From positions 65,837 through 129,836 of the forward strand of contig CALTVC010000012.1 in assembly GCA_943912855.1 (NCBI GenBank): 64,000 bases of DNA. Reading direction: 5' to 3'. The translations under genes and the position numbers were made by a program. The notes under the pieces were generated by a model. It searched no databases. It had not been told where the DNA came from and worked only from the letters and a program-made list of their open reading frames with translations. Every line of letters begins with the position of its first letter. Positions within the stretch are counted from its first letter, which is position 1. The DNA comes from an uncultured Flavobacterium sp. (GTDB lineage Bacteria > Bacteroidota > Bacteroidia > Flavobacteriales > Flavobacteriaceae). Of this stretch, positions 42,904 to 52,128 are shown in pieces.

Positions 42904-44142
42904 TTAATCTTCAGTAAACTCATCGCCGAAGTTAAAGCTCAGCGAGAAACGAAGTGTATTTTCAAGCGGGTTCCTTACCGTGGAAGCAGAAAACAGGTAA
43001 GAGAAGTCTATTTTTATAGTTGTATACTTAAATCCTGCACCCAAAGAGAAGAACTTACGTGCTCCTTTTTGCGGACTCTCGTGGAAGTACCCTAAACGCA
43101 TGTTAAACGCATTGTTATAGGTATACTCTGTAGCAAGTGAATACGTAACCTCTTTAAGCTCTTCGCTAAAACCACCCGGCGCATCGCCAAATGATTTAAA
43201 GATACCACTTACCCAGTTTGTGTTTTTATATTCTGTAAGCCTGTCCTGGTACAACGCCTCTGCCTGGCTTGCATTAATATCTCCCGGATCAGAGTAATCA
43301 CCATCACCATTAGCATCAAGTGGCTTTACATCGGCAGGAGGTGTAGGCACCAAAAGCTTGGTAGCCTCTAAACTTACTCCAAGAGTATTATAGTCATCAA
43401 AAACAAAGTCGAAACCTCCACCTAGCCTTAGGTTAGACGGCTGAAAGTTAGAACTTAGCTTAGTATCTGAATCATAACTGATTTTAGGACCAAGATTCTG
43501 GAAGTTAAAACCAGCTCTCCAGCGTCCGTCAAAATCAGAATACGCCTCAAGCTCACTCTGGTAATAACCAGCAAGGTCAAACGCGTAAGAAATAGCAGCA
43601 TTAGCATCTGAAGAACTACCGGCTACCGCTTCAGCAACCCTAAGGTTAGAGTTAATAAACCTACCCGCTACCGCCATAGAGAAACGGTCGTGCAGTTTTA
43701 TAGAGTACGATAAATCCAGCGCGAATTCGTTTGGCGACCTCGTTATACCCGGATCATCTATATTCTCCCTGATTTCAATATCTCCAAGGCTAAAATACCT
43801 AAGACTCGCACCAAAAGCACTCCTTTCGTCGTCCAGCTTATAAAAGTAGTTAAGCTGACCTAACGAAATATCATTGGCAATACTGGTAAGATATGGCGTA
43901 TAACTTACAGCCGCCCCCTGCTGACTAAGCGCAAAAGAATACTTAGCGGGGTTCCACTGTTGCGAATACACGTCTGTAGAAGTAGCCACACCCTGGTCTC
44001 CAAGACCTCCGGCACGGGCATCTGCAGCAATAAGAAGAAACGGTACACCTGTGGTTATAACTCGGTTATCTCGGGTAACATTTTGGGCCTTCACTGCCTG
44101 CATCCCTGCCATGCACAGGGCGACTAATAAAATTTTTTTCAT
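42904..44142 (-). CDS. porV: Type IX secretion outer-membrane protein PorV
   Basis: From ATG 44142 the protein has 412 residues with a signal peptide (MKKILLVALCMAGMQAVKAQ) and a FadL-like beta-barrel starting VITTGVPFLLIAADARAGGLGDQGVATSTDVYSQQWNPAKY, the PorV signature. PorV shuttles folded cargo from the translocon to the PorU sortase at the outer membrane. The gene sits between porU and cdd, as in Flavobacterium johnsoniae. An upstream TTG would add a non-signal extension and is rejected. Confidence 0.95.
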   Translation of the reverse strand: MKKILLVALCMAGMQAVKAQNVTRDNRVITTGVPFLLIAADARAGGLGDQGVATSTDVYSQQWNPAKYSFALSQQGAAVSYTPYLTSIANDISLGQLNYFYKLDDERSAFGASLRYFSLGDIEIRENIDDPGITRSPNEFALDLSYSIKLHDRFSMAVAGRFINSNLRVAEAVAGSSSDANAAISYAFDLAGYYQSELEAYSDFDGRWRAGFNFQNLGPKISYDSDTKLSSNFQPSNLRLGGGFDFVFDDYNTLGVSLEATKLLVPTPPADVKPLDANGDGDYSDPGDINASQAEALYQDRLTEYKNTNWVSGIFKSFGDAPGGFSEELKEVTYSLATEYTYNNAFNMRLGYFHESPQKGARKFFSLGAGFKYTTIKIDFSYLFSASTVRNPLENTLRFSLSFNFGDEFTED

Positions 44143-44181
44143 TCGTTTTTTGAAATTACGGGGTAACAAATATACTATTTT

Positions 44182-47100
44182 TTACAGCAACACAAGCTTT
44201 TCAAACTTTTCTGCCTTTTTATTTGTGGCGGTAGACCGCACCGTGAGCTTATAAATATACACTCCTTTTCCTATTTTATCGCCAAAATCATCACGCCCAT
44301 CCCACTTTATGTCCCTACAAAGGAACCCATCGGTGGTAACCTGCCTGTTTATAGTTTTAACAATTTTTCCGGTTATGGTAAACACCTGCACCTGCACATC
44401 GAGCGGTTCGTACGGCCTGTTATGGTTAAACCAAAACTCGGTATAGCTAACAAAAGGGTTAGGATAATTAAGCACCTTATCTATTTCTATACCATCACTA
44501 CCGGTTACCACAAATTGTATTTCGGCAGTAACAAGGTTATTATACACATCCCATGCCTTAAAGGTAAGCGTATGCAAGCCTTTGGTAAGGTTAATAAATG
44601 GATATCTTAATATACCCCTTGTGTAATCATTACTATCTGCAGTGTAATAATCATTCATTACATACTGTTTGGTTTCGTCACCATCCAGTATACCTATAAT
44701 ATCATGACCAATACCACTGGCAGTGTTAATACCATGCGCATCTGAAAGATATGCCAACAACATAGGAGAGTCATTTGTTATACCTCCCGACACAAAGTTC
44801 TCATCGTTCATGTATAACGTTACTACAGGCGGTGTAGTATCTGCCTCGGCATTTTCATTTACACCACCTACTTTTATATTTACGTTATAACCGGTACGAT
44901 CATCCAGCGAGCCATTTCGGGTAGCATAAAAACTTACGCGCCCATCACCCACCGGAACCTTAATATCTCTTGGCACCACAAAGCCCACATTAAACTGACC
45001 GGCCGTTACGGTAGCATTACCCCTGAATATGGTTTCACCTAGTGTAGCAAACGGACGTTGCCTGTCCTGCCCGTCATTATTAAGCGTGGTACGCTGTACA
45101 TTTTTATCAAAAACAGTAACTTCCACATCACCATTATAACCGGCAGCCAAAGCACCTGATTCATCCGTTACCTGCCCGGAAAGCTTTACATACGATAGTG
45201 ATTTAAGCACATCTGCAGACTGCGCTACGGCAACATCATTAATCTTAGTAAGCTCTATACGTTGTTTAGGCACCGCCAATTTAAGCGCAGGGTCGCCAAT
45301 GAACGAAACCACATTTATAAACTGAGAAGTTAACGAAGCATTAGCCTTAGTAAGCCTTAGGGCTTCAGCCATACTCGGGTACTCATAACTATTTTGAGGA
45401 TAGTAAGAATACATATACCCCGAAAGCCTCGAGTTAAGAATATTGGCATCACTTACGTAAATGGCCCGTGTAGTGGTAATCATGGCTATAGCACCACCTC
45501 TCGTGTTTTTATAAATAGCCTCACCCGCCGAGTTTATGTAAGGGTCATCAAATTTAGTAAGCTCACAGGTAGCCGTAATAAACAGCGGATACTTATGCTG
45601 GTTGGTAAGATTTTGCGCGTCACTCAACTGAAAAACACGCTCACTCGCCATACCTGCTACACCTCCGTGCCCCAGATAGTTTACCACCAGCGCACCTGTA
45701 TTTATATATCGCAACAACTGCTCTTTAGCCTCCGGGTAACTTTGCCCACCTGCAGTTGCCTGTTGTACATAGGAATCAAGATACACTTTACGGATGTTAA
45801 TAAAGTTTTTATACTGTCCTATTGATGTGGCAATATTCTCTAGTGTAGTAGTAAAATCATCAGTACCAACATCCGCATCATCCGCAAGCATAATGTATTC
45901 ATTACGCCAGCGACCATAAGAATCTTCAGACAGGTATTCCTTAATCTTATTAATCATATCTTCGGCATCGGTAGTAGTAGTTATCAGCATACGGCCCACA
46001 GCTATATCAAGCCCGTAGTTGTACGTATTAGATTCTACCACCATCGGCCCTTCATTATCATCCATGGCACCGTAAAAATCGTCCGTAACATAGGTCTGAA
46101 TCAAACTGTAATTATTAATCCCTGACCCCGTAAGACTTATAGCCTGTACCGCCGGAACTATATTCGTATTATTACGGGTACGGTTTTTATAATCAAAAGA
46201 CGCTTCACCAAAAAGGTTTACATACTTAACCCTTTTTGCCAACGAAGATGCATTATTATAAACATACTTTACAAAATTGCGTATGGCACCTACATCTTGC
46301 TTACCCGAACCAAACTCCTGGTAAATATCTTCCGTACTCACCACCTTAACCACCAAGCCCGAATAAGAGCGATGCAAATCGGCAAGTTTTTCGGCAGATG
46401 ACACCAAAAACTTTGGTGTTATAATAAGGTAATCCACATCCTGGAACTGCCCTTGCGCATTTTTAAGGATAGTTCCTTTCAGGTTAAGATTAGTAACACG
46501 CGAATTACCCTCTCTTGACGGAGTGTAATAATCAGAAGACGATACTGCTATATATTTTCTTGCCTCACCCCCATCTGCTTTAAATGAAAATGTTCCGCCC
46601 GATGTATTAGCCAGAGACCTTACATTATATATATCGGTAACATCCCAAACTTCGGCAACAGATGAAGCTTCGGTAAAATTATACTGAAGCACCCCTAGCA
46701 CAGACGAAGCCGTATTATAAGTAAACGGATACTGACCACCTGTACCTCTTAATCTTCTTTTATACTCTATAGCGATAAAATCAAGCCAGGCATTAGCCGA
46801 TGGAACACCACCATTATTATACGTTAACTTAACCGCCAACGAATTGCCCGACGGTGTAAAAGCACCTATAGAAGTATTTTCATACCCTTCCTGCAAATCA
46901 GCAAGCCCATTAAACGTAAGCGTACCCGAAGCTCCGCCACCTGCACTAACTGCCATATTAGACCCTGAAGAGGAAATGGCAGCTGCCCTTACGGTAATCT
47001 TACCCGGAACAGAAGCATCTGCATCTGTAAGTATAAAATCAAAGGTTTGTTCGTTTTCTATATTAAAAGCTTCTCCATGCCATTTACGCCCTATGTGCCC

Positions 47101-48042
47101 TATATTTACACGATCTTCTTCATGAAAATCATAAGCATCAAAAGTATTTACTTGTTGCGCAGAAGCCCCCGTTGGTTCAACTAAAGTCTGCATACGCTTG
47201 CCAGCCCCCGAACCAGCCGTTACATAATAGTAAGACCTGTCGGCATACAAGTTATTATGGGTACTGTTTTCAGCACTCCACCCAAACACACCTTCGGCAT
47301 AAAACAATATATAGTCACCACTATCAAACCTACCATCTTCCTCGCCTACAAATTTTATGGCGTTTTCTGCCAAATCCATAGGATACGGGGTACTGTTTAA
47401 CATAGGAAGCATGCGTCCGCCATTACCATATATACGTATGGTACGCGGATCTACATTAACATCAAAACCAAGGCTGGACAAAAAAGCGCGGGAAAGCCTG
47501 TAAACACCCGATTTGGTTACATAAAACTTAAACCAGGCACCCGAACTCAATACCGAATTAGAAACAGCGGTAACCGCATTTGCACTACGCGCCCTGTTTG
47601 CAGAGACCTTATAAGTATACCTGAATGATTTAACTTTACGATATACATTCCCCTGCTTAATAAGCGGACTAAGCGTTAAGATACCCAACCACTGCCCACG
47701 GGCATTTACACTATTAAGTACAGGTTTTATTTCAGAAGGAATTGTAGCCGTATTTATATCGCCAAGCTCCTGAACCGACATATCTTCATAAGATATATTA
47801 GTAATTGCTAACGAAGCATTATCAAGCAGTCCGGGCGCTTCAAAACGTGTTTCAAAAGTAAGCGTATTAGACCCGGGAACGTAACACATGTAGTTCCTGT
47901 CAAAATGAGGTACTTTATACACTTTTTTACCCGACTTAACATCAAGCAAACCAGTCCATGTAAGAGAGATTTCTCGCTGTTCCTGAGCATGCAAAGCCGA
48001 GAAAAGGAGAAAAAATATAAGTAAGGAGTACTTTTTCATCAT
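44182..48042 (-). CDS. porU: Type IX secretion sortase PorU (C25 family)
   Basis: The protein of about 1286 residues has a signal peptide (MMKKYSLLIFFLLFSALHAQ) and a C25 (gingipain-like) cysteine peptidase domain. Catalytic His lies in VNYLGHGGVAGM (near 790) and Cys in FITATCELTKFDDP (near 825). A C-terminal beta domain resembling a T9SS sorting domain (YPNPFVSYTEF, GKGVYIYKLTV) ends it. PorU removes C-terminal sorting domains from cargo and attaches the anchor. Start at the ATG pair (48042 or 48039). The catalytic dyad is intact. Confidence 0.95.
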   Translation of the reverse strand: MMKKYSLLIFFLLFSALHAQEQREISLTWTGLLDVKSGKKVYKVPHFDRNYMCYVPGSNTLTFETRFEAPGLLDNASLAITNISYEDMSVQELGDINTATIPSEIKPVLNSVNARGQWLGILTLSPLIKQGNVYRKVKSFRYTYKVSANRARSANAVTAVSNSVLSSGAWFKFYVTKSGVYRLSRAFLSSLGFDVNVDPRTIRIYGNGGRMLPMLNSTPYPMDLAENAIKFVGEEDGRFDSGDYILFYAEGVFGWSAENSTHNNLYADRSYYYVTAGSGAGKRMQTLVEPTGASAQQVNTFDAYDFHEEDRVNIGHIGRKWHGEAFNIENEQTFDFILTDADASVPGKITVRAAAISSSGSNMAVSAGGGASGTLTFNGLADLQEGYENTSIGAFTPSGNSLAVKLTYNNGGVPSANAWLDFIAIEYKRRLRGTGGQYPFTYNTASSVLGVLQYNFTEASSVAEVWDVTDIYNVRSLANTSGGTFSFKADGGEARKYIAVSSSDYYTPSREGNSRVTNLNLKGTILKNAQGQFQDVDYLIITPKFLVSSAEKLADLHRSYSGLVVKVVSTEDIYQEFGSGKQDVGAIRNFVKYVYNNASSLAKRVKYVNLFGEASFDYKNRTRNNTNIVPAVQAISLTGSGINNYSLIQTYVTDDFYGAMDDNEGPMVVESNTYNYGLDIAVGRMLITTTTDAEDMINKIKEYLSEDSYGRWRNEYIMLADDADVGTDDFTTTLENIATSIGQYKNFINIRKVYLDSYVQQATAGGQSYPEAKEQLLRYINTGALVVNYLGHGGVAGMASERVFQLSDAQNLTNQHKYPLFITATCELTKFDDPYINSAGEAIYKNTRGGAIAMITTTRAIYVSDANILNSRLSGYMYSYYPQNSYEYPSMAEALRLTKANASLTSQFINVVSFIGDPALKLAVPKQRIELTKINDVAVAQSADVLKSLSYVKLSGQVTDESGALAAGYNGDVEVTVFDKNVQRTTLNNDGQDRQRPFATLGETIFRGNATVTAGQFNVGFVVPRDIKVPVGDGRVSFYATRNGSLDDRTGYNVNIKVGGVNENAEADTTPPVVTLYMNDENFVSGGITNDSPMLLAYLSDAHGINTASGIGHDIIGILDGDETKQYVMNDYYTADSNDYTRGILRYPFINLTKGLHTLTFKAWDVYNNLVTAEIQFVVTGSDGIEIDKVLNYPNPFVSYTEFWFNHNRPYEPLDVQVQVFTITGKIVKTINRQVTTDGFLCRDIKWDGRDDFGDKIGKGVYIYKLTVRSTATNKKAEKFEKLVLL

Positions 48043-48243
48043 AATGAAAACGTGAAGAAATGTATTATAGTACAGGTAAAAAAAAATATTTGGCAATTAC
48101 ATCTGCAATATTACTCCAAAAGTACCGTTAGTAAAATGAACAGTTAACATAATTTTAGATTTTTAGCAAAAATTTTAAATCAATGTTGGAGTTTAACGGT
48201 TAATTATTATATTGCGCCACGAAATTTATTTACCGAAAGAAAG
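48043..48243. other. Divergent intergenic region between porU and gldJ
   Basis: About 200 bp of AT-rich DNA must contain promoters for both directions. No exact TAnnTTTG box was found; TACATTTC on the porU side and TATATTGC on the gldJ side are only partial matches. Confidence 0.4.
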
Positions 48244-49923
48244 ATGAAAGTTAACAAAATCACGGCTTTAAACATGTTGCTCGCCGTAGCGGTGACTCTT
48301 GGCCTAACCGGTTGTAGCAAGAAAAGCTCGGGCGGTGGCAATGTGAGTTCTGCTACCGGATGGAAAATTAATGACAAGAAAGGTGGTTTCCAGCACAACT
48401 CTAAGTACAAGAAGCAGGAAACTGCTCCGGGGCTGGTAGAAGTTGAAGGTGGAACATTTACCATGGGTAGGGTTCAGGACGATGTTATGCATGATTGGAA
48501 CAACACTCCAACACAGCAGCACGTACAGTCTTTCTTTATGGATGAAACTGAAGTTACCAACGTAATGTACATGGAGTATCTTGACTGGCTTAAAAGGGTT
48601 TTCCCTCCTACAGAAGAGAACTACAAAAACATATATGTAGGCGCACTACCTGATACACTTGTATGGAGGAATGCTCTTGGATACAACGAAACAATGACTA
48701 ATAACTACCTTAGGCACCCAGCTTTTAGCGAGTACCCTGTAGTAGGTGTTAGCTGGATCCAGGCTGTAGAATTCAGCAAGTGGAGAACGGACCGCGTTAA
48801 CGAAAACGTACTTGAAAAAGAAAAATATCTTAAAAAAGATGCTAAGCTAACTGAAGCTAAAGCAGAAAGCACATTTAGTACAGAAGCATACCTTGAAAGC
48901 CCTAACAAAACGTATGGCGGTAATGAGGAGCTAGTACTAAAAGGACCAGGCAACAAACTAGCTGCTAAAGAAGAGGCTAAGAACGTATATGCTCAAAGAA
49001 CTTCAGGACTTATTCTTCCTGAGTACAGGCTTCCTACCGAAGCTGAGTGGGAATACGCTGCTGTAGCTCTTGTAGGTAGCCGTGAGTACAACCTTTACAG
49101 AGGTGGAAAAAAATATCCTTGGAAAGGCATGTATACCCGTAACGGTAACAGAACTAAAAAAGGTGACCAGCTTGCCAACTTTAAACAAGGTAAAGGTGAC
49201 TACGGCGGAATTGCAGGATGGAGTGATGACAACGCAGACATCACGGCTCCTGTAAAATCTTACCCACCAAACGACTTTGGTCTTTATGACATGGCAGGTA
49301 ACGTAGCAGAATGGGTTGCAGACGTATACCGTCCTATCGTAGATGATGAAGCTAACGACTTTAACTACTACAGGGGTAACGTTTATATGAAAAACAAAAT
49401 TGGTGAAGACGGACGTGCAGAACTTGTAACTCCTGAAACCATTGTTTACGATACACTAGCTAACGGACGCATACAGTACAGGAATCTTCCTGGACAAATT
49501 GCTACAGAGCCAATCACTGAAGATGATGCTTACCTACGTCAAAACTACACAAGGGGTGACAACAGAAACTTTAGAGATGGTGACAGACAATCAGTTCGTG
49601 ACTACATGAAGTTCCAGTCTGAAGGTGACAAAACAGCTGATAAAGACGTTACTAAAATGATGTACAACCACCCTGAAAACGAAGTTAAAGCTGATACTGC
49701 TACTGGCGGTCTAAGCAAAACTCAGGATGGTAAAAAGAGAACTACACTTATTAACGACGACGTAAGGGTGTTTAAAGGTGGTTCTTGGAGAGACAGAGCT
49801 TACTGGCTAGATCCTGCTCAAAGAAGGTACTACCCACAAGATATGGCAACAGACTACATTGGTTTCCGTTGTGCAATGTCTAAGGTTGGTCCTAAAGGCA
49901 AAAAGAAAACCGCAAGAAACTAA
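48244..49923 (+). CDS. gldJ: Gliding motility lipoprotein GldJ
   Basis: The 559-aa protein has a lipoprotein signal with lipobox LTGC (Cys24) and a FGE-sulfatase (SUMF) domain with VEVEGGTFTMG, MDETEVTNVMYMEYL, YRLPTEAEWEYAA, YDMAGNVAEWVADVYRP and FRCAM. It is needed for gliding and, in F. johnsoniae, for T9SS-dependent surface secretion. It is part of the conserved gldJ/porU neighbourhood. Enzymatic sulfatase-modifying activity is not expected. A strong terminator follows. Confidence 0.96.
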   Translation: MKVNKITALNMLLAVAVTLGLTGCSKKSSGGGNVSSATGWKINDKKGGFQHNSKYKKQETAPGLVEVEGGTFTMGRVQDDVMHDWNNTPTQQHVQSFFMDETEVTNVMYMEYLDWLKRVFPPTEENYKNIYVGALPDTLVWRNALGYNETMTNNYLRHPAFSEYPVVGVSWIQAVEFSKWRTDRVNENVLEKEKYLKKDAKLTEAKAESTFSTEAYLESPNKTYGGNEELVLKGPGNKLAAKEEAKNVYAQRTSGLILPEYRLPTEAEWEYAAVALVGSREYNLYRGGKKYPWKGMYTRNGNRTKKGDQLANFKQGKGDYGGIAGWSDDNADITAPVKSYPPNDFGLYDMAGNVAEWVADVYRPIVDDEANDFNYYRGNVYMKNKIGEDGRAELVTPETIVYDTLANGRIQYRNLPGQIATEPITEDDAYLRQNYTRGDNRNFRDGDRQSVRDYMKFQSEGDKTADKDVTKMMYNHPENEVKADTATGGLSKTQDGKKRTTLINDDVRVFKGGSWRDRAYWLDPAQRRYYPQDMATDYIGFRCAMSKVGPKGKKKTARN

Positions 49924-49950
49924 ACTTGCAAAACATACAAGTTAACAAAT

Positions 49951-49981
49951 AATGCCCTAATTTTAGGGCATTATTTTTTTT
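49951..49981 (+). terminator. Rho-independent terminator after gldJ
   Basis: AATGCCCT (49951-49958) pairs with AGGGCATT (49965-49972), followed by ATTTTTTTT. Confidence 0.9.
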
Positions 49982-49989
49982 ATACCACT

Positions 49990-51273
49990 ATGCAAACTTC
50001 AGAGCTGTATCCTTATTTCCTTCAATCATCGGGCATTTGTACCGATACCCGAAAAATCACTCCCGGCTGTTTATTCGTTGCCCTTAAAGGCGACCGTTTT
50101 GATGCCAATACTTTTGCCGCAACGGCACTTGAACAGGGTGCCGCGTATGCACTTATAGACAACCCGGAATATACAGTAGAAGGAAAAACACTATTGGTAA
50201 AAGACAGCCTTGAAGCATTACAGGCATTGGCACGATACCACAGGCAACAACTAGGGCTTCCTGTTATAGCCCTAACCGGCAGCAATGGTAAAACTACTAC
50301 CAAAGAACTTATCAATGCCGTACTAAGCACTACATACAACACTACCGCAACAATAGGCAACCTAAATAACCACATAGGTGTGCCACTCACATTGCTTTCG
50401 TTTACAAAAGATACCGAAATAGGTATTGTAGAAATGGGCGCCAACCATCAAAAGGAAATCGAGTTTCTATGCAGCATTGCCGAACCTAACTTTGGTTATA
50501 TAACTAATTTCGGAAAGGCGCACCTCGAAGGATTTGGTGGTGTAGAAGGCGTAATCAAAGGTAAAAGTGAATTGTACCAATATTTGGAAACACATACAAA
50601 AACTGCTTTTGTAAACCTTGATGACCCTATACAGCACGATAAAACAATACAACTATCCAAGTATACATTCTCGGCTGGAAAACACAATAGCGATGTTACT
50701 GTAGAAGGCATTGAAGCCAACCCAATGGTAAAGCTTTATTATAAAGTTTTACACATACAATCTAACCTTATCGGGATTTACAATGCTGCTAATATTTCGG
50801 CTGCCATAACCATAGGCAATTACTTTAAAGTTGCAGATGAGCTTATAAAACAAGCCATAGAAAACTACACCCCTACAAACAACCGTTCTCAACTTATGGA
50901 AAAGAACGGTAACCATATTATCCTTGACGCTTACAACGCTAATCCAAGCAGTATGGCAGCCGCTATAGCTAATTTCAGGCAACTTGAAGCAAAAGATAAA
51001 ATCGCGTTTTTGGGCGATATGTTCGAACTCGGTACAGAAAGTCCTGACGAACACAAAAAGGTCATTGCACTTTTAGAAGATGCTGAAGATATAGAAGTAT
51101 TTTTTGTAGGCAAGGACTTCTACAATCAGGCTACATCCGCCAATCACTTTCATTTTTACGAAGATTTCGATGCCGTAAAACAAGCCCTTATTGGTAAAAC
51201 ATTTTCCGGCAACACCATACTGATTAAAGGCAGTCGTGGCATGGCCTTAGAGCGTATTCTGGATTTAATTTAG
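49990..51273 (+). CDS. murF: UDP-N-acetylmuramoyl-tripeptide-D-Ala-D-Ala ligase
   Basis: The 427-aa enzyme adds D-Ala-D-Ala to UDP-MurNAc-tripeptide in peptidoglycan synthesis. It has the Mur-ligase layout: N-terminal substrate domain, P-loop GSNGKTTTK (97-105), the central 'YITNFGKAHLEGFGGVEGVIKGKSELY' (with the carbamylated-Lys region) and C-terminal DAYNANPSSM and IKGSRGMALERIL. It starts only 9 bp after the gldJ terminator's T run, so its promoter must lie within or before the terminator. Confidence 0.95.
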   Translation: MQTSELYPYFLQSSGICTDTRKITPGCLFVALKGDRFDANTFAATALEQGAAYALIDNPEYTVEGKTLLVKDSLEALQALARYHRQQLGLPVIALTGSNGKTTTKELINAVLSTTYNTTATIGNLNNHIGVPLTLLSFTKDTEIGIVEMGANHQKEIEFLCSIAEPNFGYITNFGKAHLEGFGGVEGVIKGKSELYQYLETHTKTAFVNLDDPIQHDKTIQLSKYTFSAGKHNSDVTVEGIEANPMVKLYYKVLHIQSNLIGIYNAANISAAITIGNYFKVADELIKQAIENYTPTNNRSQLMEKNGNHIILDAYNANPSSMAAAIANFRQLEAKDKIAFLGDMFELGTESPDEHKKVIALLEDAEDIEVFFVGKDFYNQATSANHFHFYEDFDAVKQALIGKTFSGNTILIKGSRGMALERILDLI

Positions 51274-51282
51274 TACTGTATT

Positions 51283-51804
51283 TTGGCTACTGACTTTACA
51301 GATATAGGCTATCTCAAAGCTGGGACACCGTTGCAACAGCAGGCATACAATGTTTTGGTTCAGCATCAAATCATGGAAAAGCTTGCAGCATATACTTCCC
51401 TGCTCTGCGGTACCATTCCTATAAACATAGCATTAACCGGGAGCGACCTCGACATCATTTGTCAATGGCAAAATAAAGAAACGTTCATTACTGATATAAC
51501 CACACTCTTTGCCGGATATGAGCATTTCAGCATCCGGGAGAATAATGCAATAGACGCTGTAATAGCTTCATTTGTATGCGATGGTTTCCCTATAGAAGTA
51601 TTCGGGCAAAGTATACCTACCACAGAGCAGAATGCCTATAGACATATGATCATTGAACATGAAATCCTTTTGCTAAAAGGTGAAGCTTTCCGTAATGAAA
51701 TCATAATCTTAAAACAACAGGCCTACAAGACTGAACCCGCATTCGCAAAATTATTAGGCTTAGAAGGTAATCCATACACAGCACTTTTACACTACAAAAT
51801 ATAA
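51283..51804 (+). CDS. DUF4269 protein
   Basis: The 173-aa protein has the DUF4269 pattern: DIGYLKAGTPLQQQAYNVL, GTIPINIALTGSDLDIIC (a nucleotidyltransferase-like SDLD motif) and FPIEVFGQ. The start is a TTG 9 bp after the murF stop: no ATG lies between that in-frame stop and the conserved N-terminus. The 'SDLDII' motif suggests a nucleotidyltransferase-like fold, activity unknown. A terminator follows. Confidence 0.85.
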   Translation: MATDFTDIGYLKAGTPLQQQAYNVLVQHQIMEKLAAYTSLLCGTIPINIALTGSDLDIICQWQNKETFITDITTLFAGYEHFSIRENNAIDAVIASFVCDGFPIEVFGQSIPTTEQNAYRHMIIEHEILLLKGEAFRNEIIILKQQAYKTEPAFAKLLGLEGNPYTALLHYKI

Positions 51805-51809
51805 CAAGG

Positions 51810-51836
51810 GCTTCGGTTTAACCGGAGCTTTTTTTA
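51810..51836 (+). terminator. Rho-independent terminator
   Basis: GCTTCGGT (51810-51817) pairs with ACCGGAGC (51821-51828, one G-U), followed by seven T. Confidence 0.85.
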
Positions 51837-51909
51837 TGCAATAAAAGTTCAAATAAAATTTAATAGTATATTAATTTGGTAGACTATATAGATTATTAAA
51901 ATTTTGTAT

Positions 51910-51917
51910 TACATTTG
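51910..51917 (+). promoter_or_regulatory. Bacteroidota -7 promoter box ahead of the Cys-rich mini-ORF
   Basis: TACATTTG fits TAnnTTTG, 44 nt before the ATG at 51962. The next gene, glutamate dehydrogenase, has no equally good box of its own. Confidence 0.65.
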
Positions 51918-51961
51918 TCCTACAATTCTTGGCCAAAGAAAGGAAAGTTAATTTTTACGTT

Positions 51962-52048
51962 ATGAAAAACAATACAGACAACATGAACTATACTTGCTGC
52001 TGCATCCGGAAAATACCGTGTTGCAAGAGTTGCTGTACCCTAGTATAA
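51962..52048 (+). CDS. 28-aa cysteine-rich leader-type peptide
   Basis: The ORF encodes M-K-N-N-T-D-N-M-N-Y-T-CCC-I-R-K-I-P-CC-K-S-CC-T-L-V, i.e. seven Cys in 28 residues, mostly as adjacent Cys codons. It has a promoter box 44 nt upstream and a terminator hairpin starting 3 nt after its stop, 80 bp before glutamate dehydrogenase. TGCAAGAG within the Cys codons (52022-52029) nearly equals the terminator's right arm TGTAAGAG, so it could pair with the left arm as an antiterminator. Alternatively it is a free metal- or thiol-binding peptide. An internal ATG (51983) could also start it. Confidence 0.6.
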   Translation: MKNNTDNMNYTCCCIRKIPCCKSCCTLV

Positions 52049-52051
52049 CAG

Positions 52052-52085
52052 GCCTTTTACAACACGCATGTAAGAGGCTTTTTTT
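52052..52085 (+). terminator. Terminator hairpin, possible attenuator
   Basis: GCCTTTTACA (52052-52061) and TGTAAGAGGC (52069-52078) form a 10-bp stem (one G-U) with a 7-nt loop, followed by seven T. It separates the Cys-rich mini-ORF from glutamate dehydrogenase. Confidence 0.88.
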
Positions 52086-52128
52086 ATTTGTCAGAAAAAA
52101 TTAAAATTCAATACACTTTCATACTGCC